Below are positions 45,442 to 57,266 of a DNA stretch of 64,000 nucleotides, piece by piece. Source of the stretch: Vesta saturnalis (Eukaryota; Arthropoda; Insecta; Coleoptera; Lampyridae). The stretch spans positions 616,001-680,000 of the forward strand of contig JARFJB010001948.1 of assembly GCA_036346205.1 (NCBI GenBank). The letters are read 5' to 3'. The first letter of the stretch is position 1. Every line of letters begins with the position of its first letter. Below the pieces are notes generated by a model, which had not been told where the DNA came from, ran no database searches, and saw only the letters and a list, made by a program, of their open reading frames with translations. The position numbers were made by a program, and so were the translations under genes.

Positions 45442-46303
45442 GTGTATTATGGAACGCCGTTTTACTTTTTAATGCACATTTTGCCAGACTTTCTTTAAAT
45501 ATAACTGTAATCTAATTTTCACTATTCAAAAATGTCATGATAAAAGTAATGTTTTAAAAATATCACTCAGGATAAAATTAATTATTAAAAACGTCAGTCA
45601 TGATAAAATTTATGTTTAAAAATATCGCCACCCGCGGTAAATTTAATAACTACTTCCGAGTGAACTATATTCAATAAAGTAGTAGCCAGTGTACTTTCTA
45701 CTTCCGTGATTGGCAACCGCTATCATTTCGATTATGATCCTTATGTACTCTCTGTCATTTGATAGAAGATTCCAGAATATTTAAAGGTAGGTATTTTTTA
45801 TTATATTTTAAAATGTTAAGAATACAACCTTTGTAAGCTTTTTTTTTTCTTAGTATCAAGACTTTTCTTTCGATTTTAATGTAGAAGTGTAAGTGTTTCT
45901 TCACCAAAAGGTTTACAGGAAGCTGAATTTTATCCTTATTTTAACTATTTCATAGTTTCATTTTCAACGAGATAATGTAGGGTAGCATAAAACAATAAAT
46001 CAGTACAATTGTTAGTAAATTGCATTTAGCATGTTTTATAAATAAATAAACTATTAACAGAAAAACATCAAATGAATTGAAAGTTAACCCTATTTCGAGA
46101 GTAAGTTAGGTGTAGAAAAAGCTGCCATATTAGTATTCTTATATAAAATATTAACAAAAATTAATCCATTTCGGTATTAAAATAATGTCTAAGAAATAAG
46201 CCCTCCATTTGTCTAAGTAGTTGTAGTTTTATTTTGTGATTGTGATTTGAATTAACTAATTGTTGTAGTTACTGTATGTGTGCTTTATTATAAGAATCAA
46301 CTT

Positions 46304-46470
46304 ATGTCTAATCCAACTGAAAGAATTCTTAATGCGGCGAACGCTGCTGCTACAACTCTAACTCTGGAAGAGATAAACGTTGATATTCAAAATGTATTAC
46401 ATACCACGAGAACAACTTTTAGACTCCTAAAAGAGGACGAAAAAAACTAAATACATTCAAAAGAAAGGTA
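46304..46470 (+). CDS. hypothetical exon of the 4.3-kb element
   Basis: ATG 46304 begins MSNPTERILNAANAAATTLT, then LEEINVDIQNVLHTTRTTFR and LLKEDEKN with a stop; one base less in the A-run would continue to LNTFKRK and a possible donor GTATTT. Upstream lies a plausible 5' intron (AAAG|GTAGGT near 45787 to TTTTTTTCTTAG near 45853). Its composition looks like genuine coding sequence. I recognise no family. Confidence 0.4.
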
Positions 46471-47012
46471 TTTTTGATGAAGTTGACGAACGCATACTTT
46501 CTTCCATCTGCGCATGAGCAGGTTTTTTTAAAGCGAAGAGGTAGGTAGGTATCTTTATGCCTAGATCTATTTAATGATGGGATATTAATCTGTACCTACA
46601 CCCAAAATACTTGTTTATGTATTATTTATGCATAACTGTCTAGCATTAGCTATATACACTTCACATGAATCTGAACTAAACTTTTTTCGAGAATTTGAAA
46701 GTTTTTAGTATGCAGATAATTACATTGTGGTCATATAAATTACCAAATGATGTTAGAAACGGATTCATACTTGAAATAACTGCAATGGTTGGCCAAACAA
46801 AACCTTTAATTTTACTAGGTAGTTCAAAGTGTTTGAAAGTCTTAAAAATTTGTTTGCTACCTATTCTAGCTGTACAATATCAGTAAAAATATATCTTCTT
46901 TACCACTTAGGTAGGTTAGATTAAATCCTTAACTTAACCCATTTGCATCCATAATAGATTAACTTTAAAATTTCAAAGATGTTTGTTTACATCACAAGTT
47001 ATTAAATATTAT

Positions 47013-47238
47013 AGGTGCAGCGGAGGATGTTGCTGAAATAAATCGCAGCTGGTCCATAGATAAAGTCAAAGAAAAACTTTCATTATTATATACAGTACAT
47101 ATTGTTGATTTATTAAATATGTCTGATTTTCGAATTGCAAAATGTGGCAAACAAAAGAAATTACTCATCTTAAATAATCTACGAAATGCATTACCTCCAT
47201 ACCGCCTGTTAGAAGAGGCAGAAAACCATGGGCTAAAG
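47013..47238 (+). CDS. hypothetical exon of the 4.3-kb element
   Basis: After the acceptor-like AATATTATAG the frame reads GAAEDVAEINRSWSIDKVKE, then KLSLLYTVHIVDLLNMSDFR, IAKCGKQKKLLILNNLRNAL and PPYRLLEEAENHGLK, where it meets a LINE fragment. It could be a second exon of the same gene as 46304-46470. There is no recognised domain. Confidence 0.4.
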
Positions 47239-47840
47239 ACAATAAACAAAAATCAAATCTATTTGCTGACCATCTCGTTGAGATCTTTACACCTAATCAG
47301 TCCCAAGTAGAACATTCTCTGCAAGTATTTGACAACGTCATGTCAAAAAATATCACCCCTGCAAATCCGAAGGAAGTAGCCGAGGAGATCAAAAACCAAT
47401 CTGAACCCAATGAAATCACCAGGATTTGACTTGGTTATTGTTGAAATATTGAAGCAGTTACCTAGAAAAGGTATCGTTATGCTCACTACCATTTCAATGC
47501 AGCCTTCAGATTAAAATATGTCCCGACTTGCTGGAAAGTTGCAGATATACCTGCTATCATATATTTCAAACAGACTCTTAAGAGTAAACCATGATGAATA
47601 TTCCGACATAAAATAAATAAGAGTTGGGGTACCTCAAGGAAGTTGCCTAGGTCCCATTCTGTACTGTTACACCTGTGGTCTGCCAATCCAAGAAGATACC
47701 ACATTATCAATGTACCGATGATCCGCTCTCCTTGCAACTGATCACGATCAAGAAAGATTAGGAGGTACGCTGCCAAACATTAGACAAGGTTACACCTTCA
47801 TGTCAACATGAAAGCTCTTTAACTACTGGACAACCAACAC
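47239..47840 (+). pseudogene. Jockey-like LINE RT fragment
   Basis: It reads KSNLFADHLVEIFTPNQSQV, EVAEEIKNQ, then after shifts TIFNAAFRLKYVPTCWKVAD, then GVPQGSCLGPILY and LLATDHDQ. These are the linker, the RT fingers/palm and the block around the catalytic site, with internal deletions. It lies within the 4.3-kb inverted-repeat element and probably inserted into its coding region. Confidence 0.72.
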
Positions 47841-49130
47841 CAGGTCCGGAGACTCAAGAAGATCAAATCATTTGATCTCGTGCAGTATGCTGTATGAAAG
47901 CAGAACATGGTGCGTGAGTGATAGTGTAACTAGTTACTAGATAAACCTAAATGATATCACTGGACTGACTTTAGATAAGTAGCTAGTTTTAAGCCTTATT
48001 AGAGAAAAATTAATGGTTAGTCTTTTGAGACTAGTTTTAATAGTTAGACAACAGCAGGTGTTTTATACATAAAAAAAATCTGCTCAATTAGAAATACAGA
48101 ATCCTACTAGCTAGACAACCATAACTAAATTCATCTAGTCATTAATGTGTATATAACTGAAAACGGTATGCATTCATACTGTGGGTTCCGTTAATAAAAA
48201 TTTTTTAAGTTGATGAGACTGATAATTTACTATTATTATGTGACAAAAGTCATTAAGTAGTAGATTCCCATCATTCTTTTCACTGCTCATTAAAATACAA
48301 AACTCACTGCCGAGACATATCTTCTATTCAACCGATAAATTAACACTGACTGCATCATCTGCATGTTGTCTGGTGCCATAATGTATATTCAAACTTGATG
48401 CTATATTTGCAAGGCTTTTCTTTCTAACGGAAGAGTACATTGTGAATGAAAAGTACCCTTCTTTATGTAACTGTTCTATTAATGACTACCTACCGTTCAT
48501 TAGATTTTAAATCGAGAAGCTATAAAAACTATTTGTAATGCGGATCCGGATTGCAAATAAAAATTTAATGTAATTATATTAAACAATAAAACACAATCTA
48601 TATTTTATTAGAAATAAAAATTATTAAGTTTATATTTGTTACATGCAAATTATATTTAAGATGATTTTTATTAAAACAACATCTCCATGAACAACACAAT
48701 TGTTTATTAATCGTGGAAATCATGCAATTAGTGTTATATTCAGACGAAACCTCTGTGCTGGCTTTTGGAGAATGAACATTCTTAAAATTCACGTTTTGTC
48801 AGCAATGAACTTAGGTTTTAGATATTCATTTCCGTTTGTGATTAAACAGTCTTCGATTGTCTTCTTTATATATGTATCGATAATAGCTGTTACTGCATAA
48901 TAATGATTTGGCATCATCAGTTGCCTGCATCTAAACATTACAAGTAGCGGCTGTGACACAATCAGTTTCGCAACAAAGTTTCTAGAATTCATAATTTGCA
49001 TACTTGTAATAATGAATTAATGAAAACAAAATCTACTCAAATACACAGAAATAATGTCAAAATTATAGAAAATCACAAGATAAATTGCAAATTATTCGAA
49101 TAATACGTAATTAACGAAGATAATATATAA
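47841..49130. other. interior of the 4.3-kb element, no gene recognised
   Basis: Two minus-strand frames (48598-48792 and 48789-49001) are unrecognised. No domain was seen. Confidence 0.3.
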
Positions 49131-49239
49131 TATACTTCAAATTTACAATTGATATTTTAGGTGCCCACTACTTTATTGAATATAGTTCATTCTGCATTTA
49201 GTATCAAACACAAACGCGAGGGGCGGTAATTTCCGATAT

Positions 49240-49700
49240 CATACGAATTAATTTTAGCATGAGTGATATTTTTAAAACATTAATTTTATTATGATTGATA
49301 TTTTTAATGATTAATTTTATTATGAGTGATATTTTTAAAACATTAATTTTATCATGAGTGATATTTTTAAATAGTCAACTGAGACGTTTTAAAAATTTCA
49401 CTCATGATAAAATTAATGTTTTAAAATTATCACTTATGAAAAAATTAATGATTAAATATAACAGTCATGATAATATTAATGTTTTAAAAATATCACTCAT
49501 GATAAAATTAACTGTATTATTTACATTTATCGTGACATATTTTTAATAATTAATTTTATCATGAGTGATATTTTTAAAACATTAATTTTATTATGATTGA
49601 TATTTTTAATGATTAATTTTATTATGAGTGATATTTTTAAAACATTAATTTTATCATGAGTGATATTTTTAAAACATTACTTTTATCATGACAACATTTT
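49240..49700. repeat. subterminal repeat of about 32 bp, in both orientations
   Basis: The unit ATGAGTGATATTTTTAAAAC plus ATTAATTTTATC recurs forward at 49258-49375, inverted at about 49395-49510, and forward again at about 49530-49690. The left arm of the element has inverted copies at 45535-45635. Such clustered subterminal repeats are typical transposase-binding arrays; that role is inferred. Confidence 0.75.
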
Positions 49701-49787
49701 TAAATAGTGAACATTAGATTACAGTTATATTTAAAGAAAATCTGGCAAAAGATGCATTAAAAAGTAAAACGGCGTTCCATAGTGTAT

Positions 49788-50000
49788 GAAACAACCAAAT
49801 TAAATAACAAAACGAAAACGACCATTCCTTTGTAGATTTCTAAATGTAATACGTTGCTAAATAAACAAACGTCATAAATCAAAACGGTATCCAGCAGGTA
49901 ATCGCGGAGGTTATGTGACAACGCTGTGTCAACAGCAATGAAGAAATTTGTGGAAAACGGTTCAATTCTAGAATGAATTAGTTTGGTTAGTCGAGTACTA
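49788..50000. other. short unassigned spacer
   Basis: Nothing was recognised between the 4.3-kb element and the LINE that follows. Confidence 0.3.
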
Positions 50001-50029
50001 GAGGGCCGATGCTAGCGCCCAAAAGCGGT

Positions 50030-50400
50030 CGACTAACTTTGGCGTATACGATATTTAATACGGACATTGCCTCTCTTCCCTATTATATACTCTTTGCTAT
50101 TATTATGTGGCTCTGGTCGTCAACTATAACCTGTATTGCTGTTGTGTCTATTTTTAGGTTGTTAATTTTTGGGAGTCGGGTATGTTCAAATATTGTTTTG
50201 ATAAGTACCGCCACTCCTCCTGCAGCTATTGTTAAAATCCTATCATTGCTACAGATGTGGTATCCTGGAATTTTAAATTTGATGGTATCGTTTAGTTGGG
50301 TCTCTGTTATACAGGCAATGTCTATGTTATACGGGTTTGAGTAGGCTTTGAAAGCTGAGCATTGATTTCGTTAGCATTCCAATTAAGAATTGTTAAATTT
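50030..50400 (-). pseudogene. LINE ORF2 AP-endonuclease N-terminus
   Basis: QNLTILNWNANEINAQL, then DIACITETQLNDTIKFKIPG, then YHICSNDR and AAGGVAVLIKTIFEH, then NNLKIDTTAIQV. LNWNAN, the ITET (catalytic Glu) box and GGVAVLI are the first conserved blocks of the APE endonuclease in Jockey elements. The frame stops near 50000. Confidence 0.75.
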
Positions 50401-50559
50401 TGAATATATTTTGCTATGTTTATGGTTCATTGAGAACTAACGGTAATAAAGTATTTGTGATAAAGTACTTGATTTGATAGGATGTTATCAGGTCAATGGG
50501 GAGTATAAGGTTGTTAGATATTGTTGTTCGATTGCTTGAAGTGGTTGTATTGTTAATCA

Positions 50560-51250
50560 AGTTTAATCCGCTCTTGAGTTTTTCTGCCTGGGTTTGAGTG
50601 TCGTTTACGTTATAATATAGCGTGTTGGGAACTATGGTGGGACCGGGTTGGGATCTAGTTCGTTGCTTTTGTAGCTCAATGTGGCGTGGATATCCACGAT
50701 AATTCGCACTGTGATTCTCTCCACAGTTTGCGCAATTTGGTGGTCATTTGTTTTCATTTTGCAGTCAGTGTGAAGGTGCACATTTAACGTCTGCTGGTTC
50801 TAGTCTGCAGTAGTTTTTCGTGTGTCCATATTTCTGACAGAGATGGCATTGAGGCATGTTTTTGATTGTTTTCTAGCTTCTACTGTTACTATTGAGTGGT
50901 GCATTGAGGTTAACGAGAAAACGCTTGTTCATTTTTTGTCAGGTACTGCGCAAACTAGCAGTGGTTTCTTGTCTTTAGTGTATAGGCGAATTACTTTTAG
51001 GATATCGGTTTGTCGTTGGAATTTTGATAAGTGTGAAACTGTATATCGTTCGTGGTGAAGTATTCCGTTAGTGTTCGGTAGTCTTCGTCTTTGGACAAAT
51101 TAATACGGAGTGTGGATGTGTTGTAGGATATTGTGAAAGGTTCGGTTGTGAATATTCTATTAAAGCTTTATGGTTAACTGCGTTGTGCAGATATATTCGT
51201 GGAACTTTATTTGTGCTGTGTTTGTTTCTTTTTCTTGCGAGTGATCATTA
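50560..51250 (-). pseudogene. LINE ORF1 with CCHC zinc knuckles
   Basis: MPQCHLCQKYGHTKNYCRLE, then VKCAPSH, then in a shifted frame PPNCANCGENHSANYRGYPR and HIELQKQR. The C-x2-C-x4-H-x4-C knuckle and the second CANCGENH..NY box are the typical C-terminal end of Jockey ORF1. The protein binds LINE RNA. Frame breaks occur between the knuckles. Confidence 0.72.
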
Positions 51251-51330
51251 TCCGTGGAATTTGTGGGTGCTATAGTGTTTCGAGATGTGGTGGCAGATAG
51301 TATTTATTGCTAATTAGAAGATCTTGGGTC

Positions 51331-52334
51331 GTCCATGCGTTCCGTTTCTGCACCTCCTTAATAGGCGTTTATTTTGCAATTGAGAATCCATTTTTATTTA
51401 TGAAATTATCTTAAGGAAAAACACCGCATGAGTCTAACTTCAGTAGATTCTGTGATTTTACTTAGTCTTTTCTAAATTGAATTTGTTCCCCAGTATCTAC
51501 CTTATTAGGCAAAAAATAGGGAGAAACTGCATTAAAAAAAAAAGGTAGTTTTTTGGAAGATTCATTTACATAAAGTAATTTTCATTTGCAGCGTTGTAAG
51601 AAGGTGTGCACATTTTAAACGTTGAATTCGATTTACTCATTATTGTATAAACTGCAAATTCCGTGGTCTTTCGTAGGACGGTAGAATAATGAGACGTTGC
51701 TGAAATGTGTATATCGCTATGATCAAATATAAGACTCTACTGAACACAACTGTTAAAAATAACATTTATTTTTATTTAGAAAATGACCTCGGTGACTTTT
51801 CGAAACCATATCATAACTGTTGGGAAACTCAATAGTTTTAATACAACAATTAGAATCAAGAAAACTGTCTACTAGTTTATTCTTTACAGACATGCATGCA
51901 CGCAATCTTTTAAAATAAAATTGTTTAACTACTTTACAGAATCCACATATGTGTTTGTTTACAAAATCTGCAATTTATTTAAATTTATTGAGCCTTTTAA
52001 TTTTATAACTTCAAATAAAAACTAAAAATAGATCCAATGAATGGCAGCGTGCAATCGACTTTGAAAAACATCTTGCCAAGTCAAGATTTGTTTCTGATTG
52101 TTATTTATGCTGTGACGTAAATTCTGGAATGTACACATGCTAAATTTTGATTTATAACGTCTAGTCGCCACAGTACGAATTGCATTTTTAAATTTTGGCA
52201 TCAGTTAAATAACTTTATTTTTTGAATGAAAATAATTTTATTTATAAAGGACTGCTGATAAACATAACTGTACTTAAAATTTACATGATGTTTAACATTT
52301 CAGAGTGGGGGTAGGTAAGGTATCATAATAAATG
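51331..52334. other. AT-rich interval, no feature recognised
   Basis: No convincing ORF, terminal repeat or RNA gene. Confidence 0.35.
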
Positions 52335-52690
52335 TATTGTGTGTGTGTGTGTGCGTGTGCGAGTGTGCGCGTGTGCGCGTGTGCGCGGGTGCGCGTGTGC
52401 GCGTGTGCGCGTGTGCGCGTGCGCGCGTGTGCGCGTGCGCCGCACCGCACACGCACACGCACACGCACACGCACACACGCACACACGCACACGCACACAC
52501 CACACACCACACACACCACACACCACACCACGCGCGTGCGTGCGCATGCGTGCGCGCGCGTGTGTGTTTGTGTGTGTTTGTGTGTGTTTGTGTGTGTTTG
52601 TGTGTGTCTGTGTGTGTTTGTGTGTGTTTGTGTGTGTGTGTGTGTGTGTTTGTGTGTTTGTGTGTTTGTGTGTGTGTGTGTGTATGTGCG
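52335..52690. repeat. GT/GC-rich microsatellite
   Basis: (GT)n, GTGCGC units, an internal switch to CA (52455-52530) and then GTGTGTTT units. The strand switch makes a partial inverted repeat. It lies just outside the second piggyBac. Confidence 0.92.
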
Positions 52691-53002
52691 CATGATTAAT
52701 TAGTCCCGTTTCTCTTACTTAACCTTTTACTGCGCAATCTTTTTTATTTTCCCGAAAAAAAATGTATATTATGTAAATTTATGCACAAATTTCGAAAACA
52801 ATAGTGAGAAAATTCTATTTTTGTTTATTTTTTCATTATTTTGATGCACCTATGTACCCTTTTACATGAAGAGTGTATGTTGAATTACCCTCAAAATATA
52901 TAATGTTGCATATATGCTAGATAGTATGGGTACATTATCTACGGAGTAGAACAAAAATAACGTACACTAGTTTTGTTTCATTTATTGGTGAAATTGCTTA
53001 AA

Positions 53003-53731
53003 TCATTTTTTTCCTGCATTAAAACATACAGATGCATGACATTTCTCGCACATAACATGAGTATAACCTTTACATTTTGGCAGTTTACATCGCAGACGTT
53101 TGCAATGCCAAATTGGCCAATGTGCCAACTGGTCTTGACGTACTCGGAGAGGAGGAATATATGAAGCCGGATGACGCCTTTTTCTATTTTCTAAGTCCTG
53201 TTCAATATTTGGTCTCCGTCCTCGTTTTTTGGTAACTCTTGGGCCTGCCAATCCTATATTCATGGCAACTTCAACACGAAAATGTTGTAATGTTAGTAAC
53301 TTTGTCGCACTTGTACAGTAGCCAAGCATTTACTAATGACACATCTATAAGGTGGTAAAACATTCGAAAATACCACTTCTTTGATTTTATAATAATTTTA
53401 TGTATTCCGATCAAACTATCTGTTATGTCAACCCCTTCCATATGCCGATTGTATTATTTTATCAGTCTACTGGGATCTTTTTCACTTGCGCTTTATCATA
53501 TCGTTGGACATGTTGTACTGGTGAGACCCCACAATAATTTTACAGGAGGGTTACGACTTTATTGTCTTTCCAGACAACAGGGGTTGTATCAGTATTGGCA
53601 ACTATAGTTATGTACTCATGCATACTTCCTCTTGGTGACTTTTCAATGTCTGGTAATTTACAATTTGATGGTCGGTTTCTGTGAACTGTGCCTAAGACTT
53701 GAATAACTTTTTGACTCAGATATACCATAAG
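53003..53731 (-). pseudogene. piggyBac transposase 2, C-terminal part
   Basis: After the LINE insertion the chain resumes LMVYLSQKVIQVLGTVHRNR, continues DNKVVTLL, VQHVQRYDKAQVKKIPVD, then in another frame MEGVDITDSLIGIHKIIIKS (third catalytic Asp) and KSKKWYFRMFYHLIDVSLVN. The C-terminal cysteine-rich zinc domain is CKLPKCKGYTHVMCEKCHAS then VCFNAGKK, with a stop at 53003. There are several frameshifts. Confidence 0.82.
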
Positions 53732-55137
53732 TTTAAGTCTGGCCATCAAAGCGATAGGACGTGTTTAAGGTAGCTACAGCTTCTATCTTCGGTTAGTGAA
53801 ACAAATACGTGTTAAAATGACAACTTCTAAATCAATAAAGTACTGTACTGTGAGGGTAAGCTTTTGAACAGATTTTTATACTCAGCGTTTGAATATTAAT
53901 AGCAAACAAAGATAATAATAAGCTAAGCAGTAGAAGTTTTGTAACGTTCAAATGACCCTTGAGTTGAAAAAGGCGCGAAAATAACATTTAGGAAGGCTAT
54001 AGTATTGAATTTCTACGAAAAAATACGACTCTTTCAAACCTAAAGTGGTTCTTAAAACCCATAAAACTGCAAAGTAAACTTAAAGCGCAAATACCACCCT
54101 TTTGTCAAAGGATTGAACTCAAACAGCTAACATTTCTTGCAATAAAAATGAATTATAGAGAACTAATAAAAACAACTTACTTTATCCCACGGTACCGCGG
54201 GGTGAAAAGCAATCATAAATACGTATCTATAACTGCAGGAAAAATACCAGATGTGATTCATCTTGTAATGAACCCCTTTTTATAACAAACTCAAACGTAT
54301 CCATTGTCATAAGAACTATTTTATTAGTTAAAATGATACAAATAAATAATTAGATCGAATCCGTAATCCAAAGTATAAAAAAAGCAAATAAATAGATAAA
54401 ATAAACAAATAACTAGATCTAATTTGTAATAAAATTTCTAAATTAAAGCAAGTAAATAACTTTTCTTTTCTCAAATAAATAACAGCATGTCGCGTTAGGG
54501 AACAATCTAATTTAAATAGAAGTAGGATATTACTGAATAGATTTTTATCTGTTTGAATATTACTAATAAACAAAAATAATAATAATCTAAACAGTAGAAT
54601 TTTGTAGCGTGTGAAATGCCTCTTTAAATAAAATAGACGAGTAAATAATATTTAGGATTGCTATGTTATTGAACTTAATTATAATATTGTATTGCATATT
54701 GTCTCATACTATATTTTTCCTTGACTTCAAATTCAAAATTTAAGCTAACTTTTACCTTTGTTAATATGTTCGATCTTAATTGTAATTAATTAATCCTAAA
54801 AGTAAGCAACTAAAGTCGGGAGAGCTAACAAGGCCATTATCGTTATTTATTGTTACCCTTCAATTGAACAAAAGGGAAATTTAGAGGATAGAAACGTTAA
54901 GTTGTCACTGTTCGCGACAATAATAAAACAGATTTGATAAATAAATATTAAATTAAATAACAAAGAACTAACTATAACTCGGAAATCTAAGTTAAAAGTA
55001 ATTTAAGCATTTGGTCGCAAGCAAATAACAGCAAGTCCGGTGAGAGGCGTGAGAGCCAGTAATCGTGTAGGGAGCAATCTGGTTGAAACGTGATGTGCTT
55101 GAAGGGTATGTAAGTGAAAAAAATATATATGTATATA

Positions 55138-55537
55138 CAGGGTGGGCCACCAACAACGAGACGGTCTTTTGTATCTAGGTAATACGGTTTTTCAAATTTA
55201 TTTTTCAGGGGGGTTATGTATATCAGTAGTGGTTACATTTTAAAATTTTTTTCGTACATACTGGGTGTTCCAGAAAAGCGTGGCTTTTCAAACTTATGTT
55301 TTTTTAAATGGGACACCCTGTATTTTCGTTCAATTTTGGATAGTACTATCCGAAATTGAGCGAAAATACAGGGTGTTCCATTAAAAAAACAATTTTGATA
55401 AGCCACGCTTTTCTGGAACACCCAGTATGTACGAAAATAATTTTAAAATGTGGCCACTACTGATATGCCTAGAAACTAAATTTCAAAAAACGTATTGCCT
55501 AGACACATAACCATCCCGTTGGTGGTGGTCCACCCTG
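55138..55537. mobile_element. nested palindromic TA-flanked miniature elements
   Basis: Outer element: CAGGGTGGGCCACC (55138) to GGTGGTCCACCCTG (55537), TA on both sides. Middle element: CTGGGTGTTCCAGAAAAGCG (55261) to CGCTTTTCTGGAACACCCAG (55425), also TA-flanked, at the centre of the outer one. Inside the middle one two CAGGGTGTTCC-type ends face a core palindrome GGATAGTACTATCC whose centre is TA (55344-55345). Copy A of the LINE lacks the whole insertion at the corresponding place. Confidence 0.88.
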
Positions 55538-55799
55538 TAAGTACATTCGATACAGTAAGTATACACCCTATTATTTCTTTCTTGTCTCTGTTTATATTTC
55601 TACTTCTTACTTCCTAGGCAGTAGACAAATAACTGCGGTAATACGACGATACCGGTAGTAGGGAATGCTACATCGTCCCGGGTACGATTGGGCCAGTAAT
55701 CGGTCTGCTAGGTATGGTATTACTGAAGAGAACAATACAATTGCCTCGGATCGACCTGGCTGCAAGGGGCGGTCATGGTCGAAATAGACCGGCCCGTTG

Positions 55800-57198
55800 G
55801 TGAATGAATGACGAATCGGTACGTGAAATATCAGAGGTATATATCGTAAAGAATTTGAAATTTCGAATGTGATGTATCAAAGGGACCTTGATTCTGTGCG
55901 CATCGGAGACAACGCTCAAAGGAAATGATGCTGTGGAGATGGAGTATGGCAGCCTAGCACTATAGTCACGAGTTGAAACTGAAGTGCATTGCGCAAAAGA
56001 AGTTAGGGTGATCGTAAGTGAAAGAGCGAAATATGTGTTAAATAGTACGAATTGGTATCTCCCAGGGTAATGTGGGTTAGAATAAAAGTGGAGTTTTGAA
56101 GAATTTTTCTTATTGCGTGCCAGTGAATGGAGAAAGAGACCAGCATTGTAAGAACATCTGGAATGAAGTAGAGAACGTGTTGAACGTATGTAAGCCGAAC
56201 GAGACAGTCATGATGGTGGGGAATATGAATGGATGGGTGAGTGTATAGAGAGAACATACTGAACGCGTTCTAGGAAAGAGTCAATGAGAATGGTGAACGC
56301 CTGGTGAGAGAAGGTGTGAGTAAATACTTTAATACTGAGCAAGGAGTGCGACAAGGCCGTGTGATGTCACCGTGGTTGTTCAATGTATACATGGATAAAT
56401 GTGCTAGACAAGTATGTACCGATACAAATGGTGTAATGTTGGTGACGTAAATGTACAACTTCTAGTGTATGCAGATGACCGAGTCTTATTAAGTGACGTG
56501 AACAAAACTAAGATTGTGGTGTTCAACCTGGAAGGTGGAAAGGTAGAGCATTTGGTCTGCAAGATGAAATTGTGGTACAAGTGGACGAGCTGGTATATCT
56601 GGGTAGAATGTTTACTGCAGATGGTAGAATGGAGGGCGAGAGTGACCAAGGGACAATGCTGGAATGAAAGTGATTGGAAGTATGTGAACGATAATGAGAA
56701 ACGAAAGCATGAGCCTAGCTGAAAAACAAGGAATCTATAACAGCGTGTTTGTCGCGTCGGTACTGTATGGAAGTGAGACACGGCTATGTCAAAAAATCAC
56801 GAAAGAAAAATAAATCTCGTGGGTATGAGATTCCTGAGAAACGCATATAGTAAAACGAGAAGGGGCAAGGTAAAGAATGAGTGCATAATGACGGAGTCTG
56901 GCGAGGAAAAGACGATGATGGATAGATATAAAAGTAGTACATTACGTTGGTTTGGTCACATTGAGAGAATGAACAACGATTGACAAAGCAAATATATGTG
57001 GGTGAGGTTAGAGGCAAGGCCGTGCTTGGTAGGCCGCGTAAAACTTGGCTGAATGTAGCAGTATATATGATAAAGGAAAGAAAGATAAGGAGGTTTAAAA
57101 ATAAAAGGGTATGTCAGGGACAATGTATGAATCTTGCGGAAGCGAGGGAGGTATGCGGAGATAGGAAAGCATGGAGAAAGGTTGTGAATGAAAAATAA
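55800..57198 (+). pseudogene. RTE-like ORF remnant, copy B
   Basis: Endonuclease remnants (FEISNVMYQRDLD-like, then GNMNGWVSV) jump directly to RT pieces (GVSKYFNTEQGVRQGRVMSP, WLFNVYMDKCARQ, VYADDRVLLSD) with more than 1 kb missing compared with copy A. The C-terminal part is LRWFGHIERMNND, QIYVGEVRGKAVLGRPRKTW, stop at 57198. It cannot encode an active protein. Confidence 0.78.
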
Positions 57199-57266
57199 AA
57201 AGCAGGCAGGGATTATTTTGCCTACCCCGCAAGGGAATGGCGTGAAGGTTAAGTTAAGTTAAGTTT

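Larger units (their letters stand above)
45448..49781. mobile_element. unclassified DNA transposon, 4.3 kb, long inverted repeats, 6-bp duplication
   Basis: Direct GTGTAT repeats flank the element (45442-45447 and 49782-49787). Both ends start TATGGAACGCCGTTTTACTT and remain inverted copies for at least 170 bp, passing into arrays of a subterminal repeat of about 32 bp. Inside are short spliced-looking frames of unknown function and a Jockey-type LINE scrap. Six-bp duplications are reported for Polinton and IS3EU-type elements, but no supporting gene is seen here and Polinton ends start AG, so the superfamily is left open. Confidence 0.75.
50000..51330 (-). mobile_element. Jockey-type non-LTR retrotransposon, copy 3 (5' part)
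   Basis: The minus strand carries an ORF1 with zinc knuckles (about 50560-51250) and the start of an endonuclease ORF2 (50030-50400). It is a different family from copies 1 and 2. The 3' portion is missing here; the RT scrap at 44163-44690 has the same orientation but cannot be shown to be part of it. Confidence 0.72.
53732..57266 (+). mobile_element. RTE-like non-LTR retrotransposon, copy B, internally deleted
   Basis: A 12-bp duplication, ATATACCATAAG, flanks it (53720-53731 and 57267-57278). Its 5' GATAGGACGTGTTT..CAGCTTCTATCTT and 3' CGCAAGGGAATGGCGTGAAGG match copy A, and it ends in a GTTAA/AAGTT tandem tail. It lies in the open frame of piggyBac 2. A palindromic insertion sits at 55138-55537. 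Confidence 0.88.

Noticed and set aside
49240..49700. CRISPR-like repeat array
   Set aside because: Units of about 32 bp are contiguous, change orientation and have no unique spacers; they belong to the subterminal region of a transposon in a eukaryotic genome.
44163..51330. One single minus-strand LINE spanning both the RT scrap and the ORF1/endonuclease at 50.0-51.3 kb
   Set aside because: Orientation agrees, but 5.3 kb with an unrelated 4.3-kb transposon and spacer lies between, and no shared junction could be shown; kept as separate fragments.
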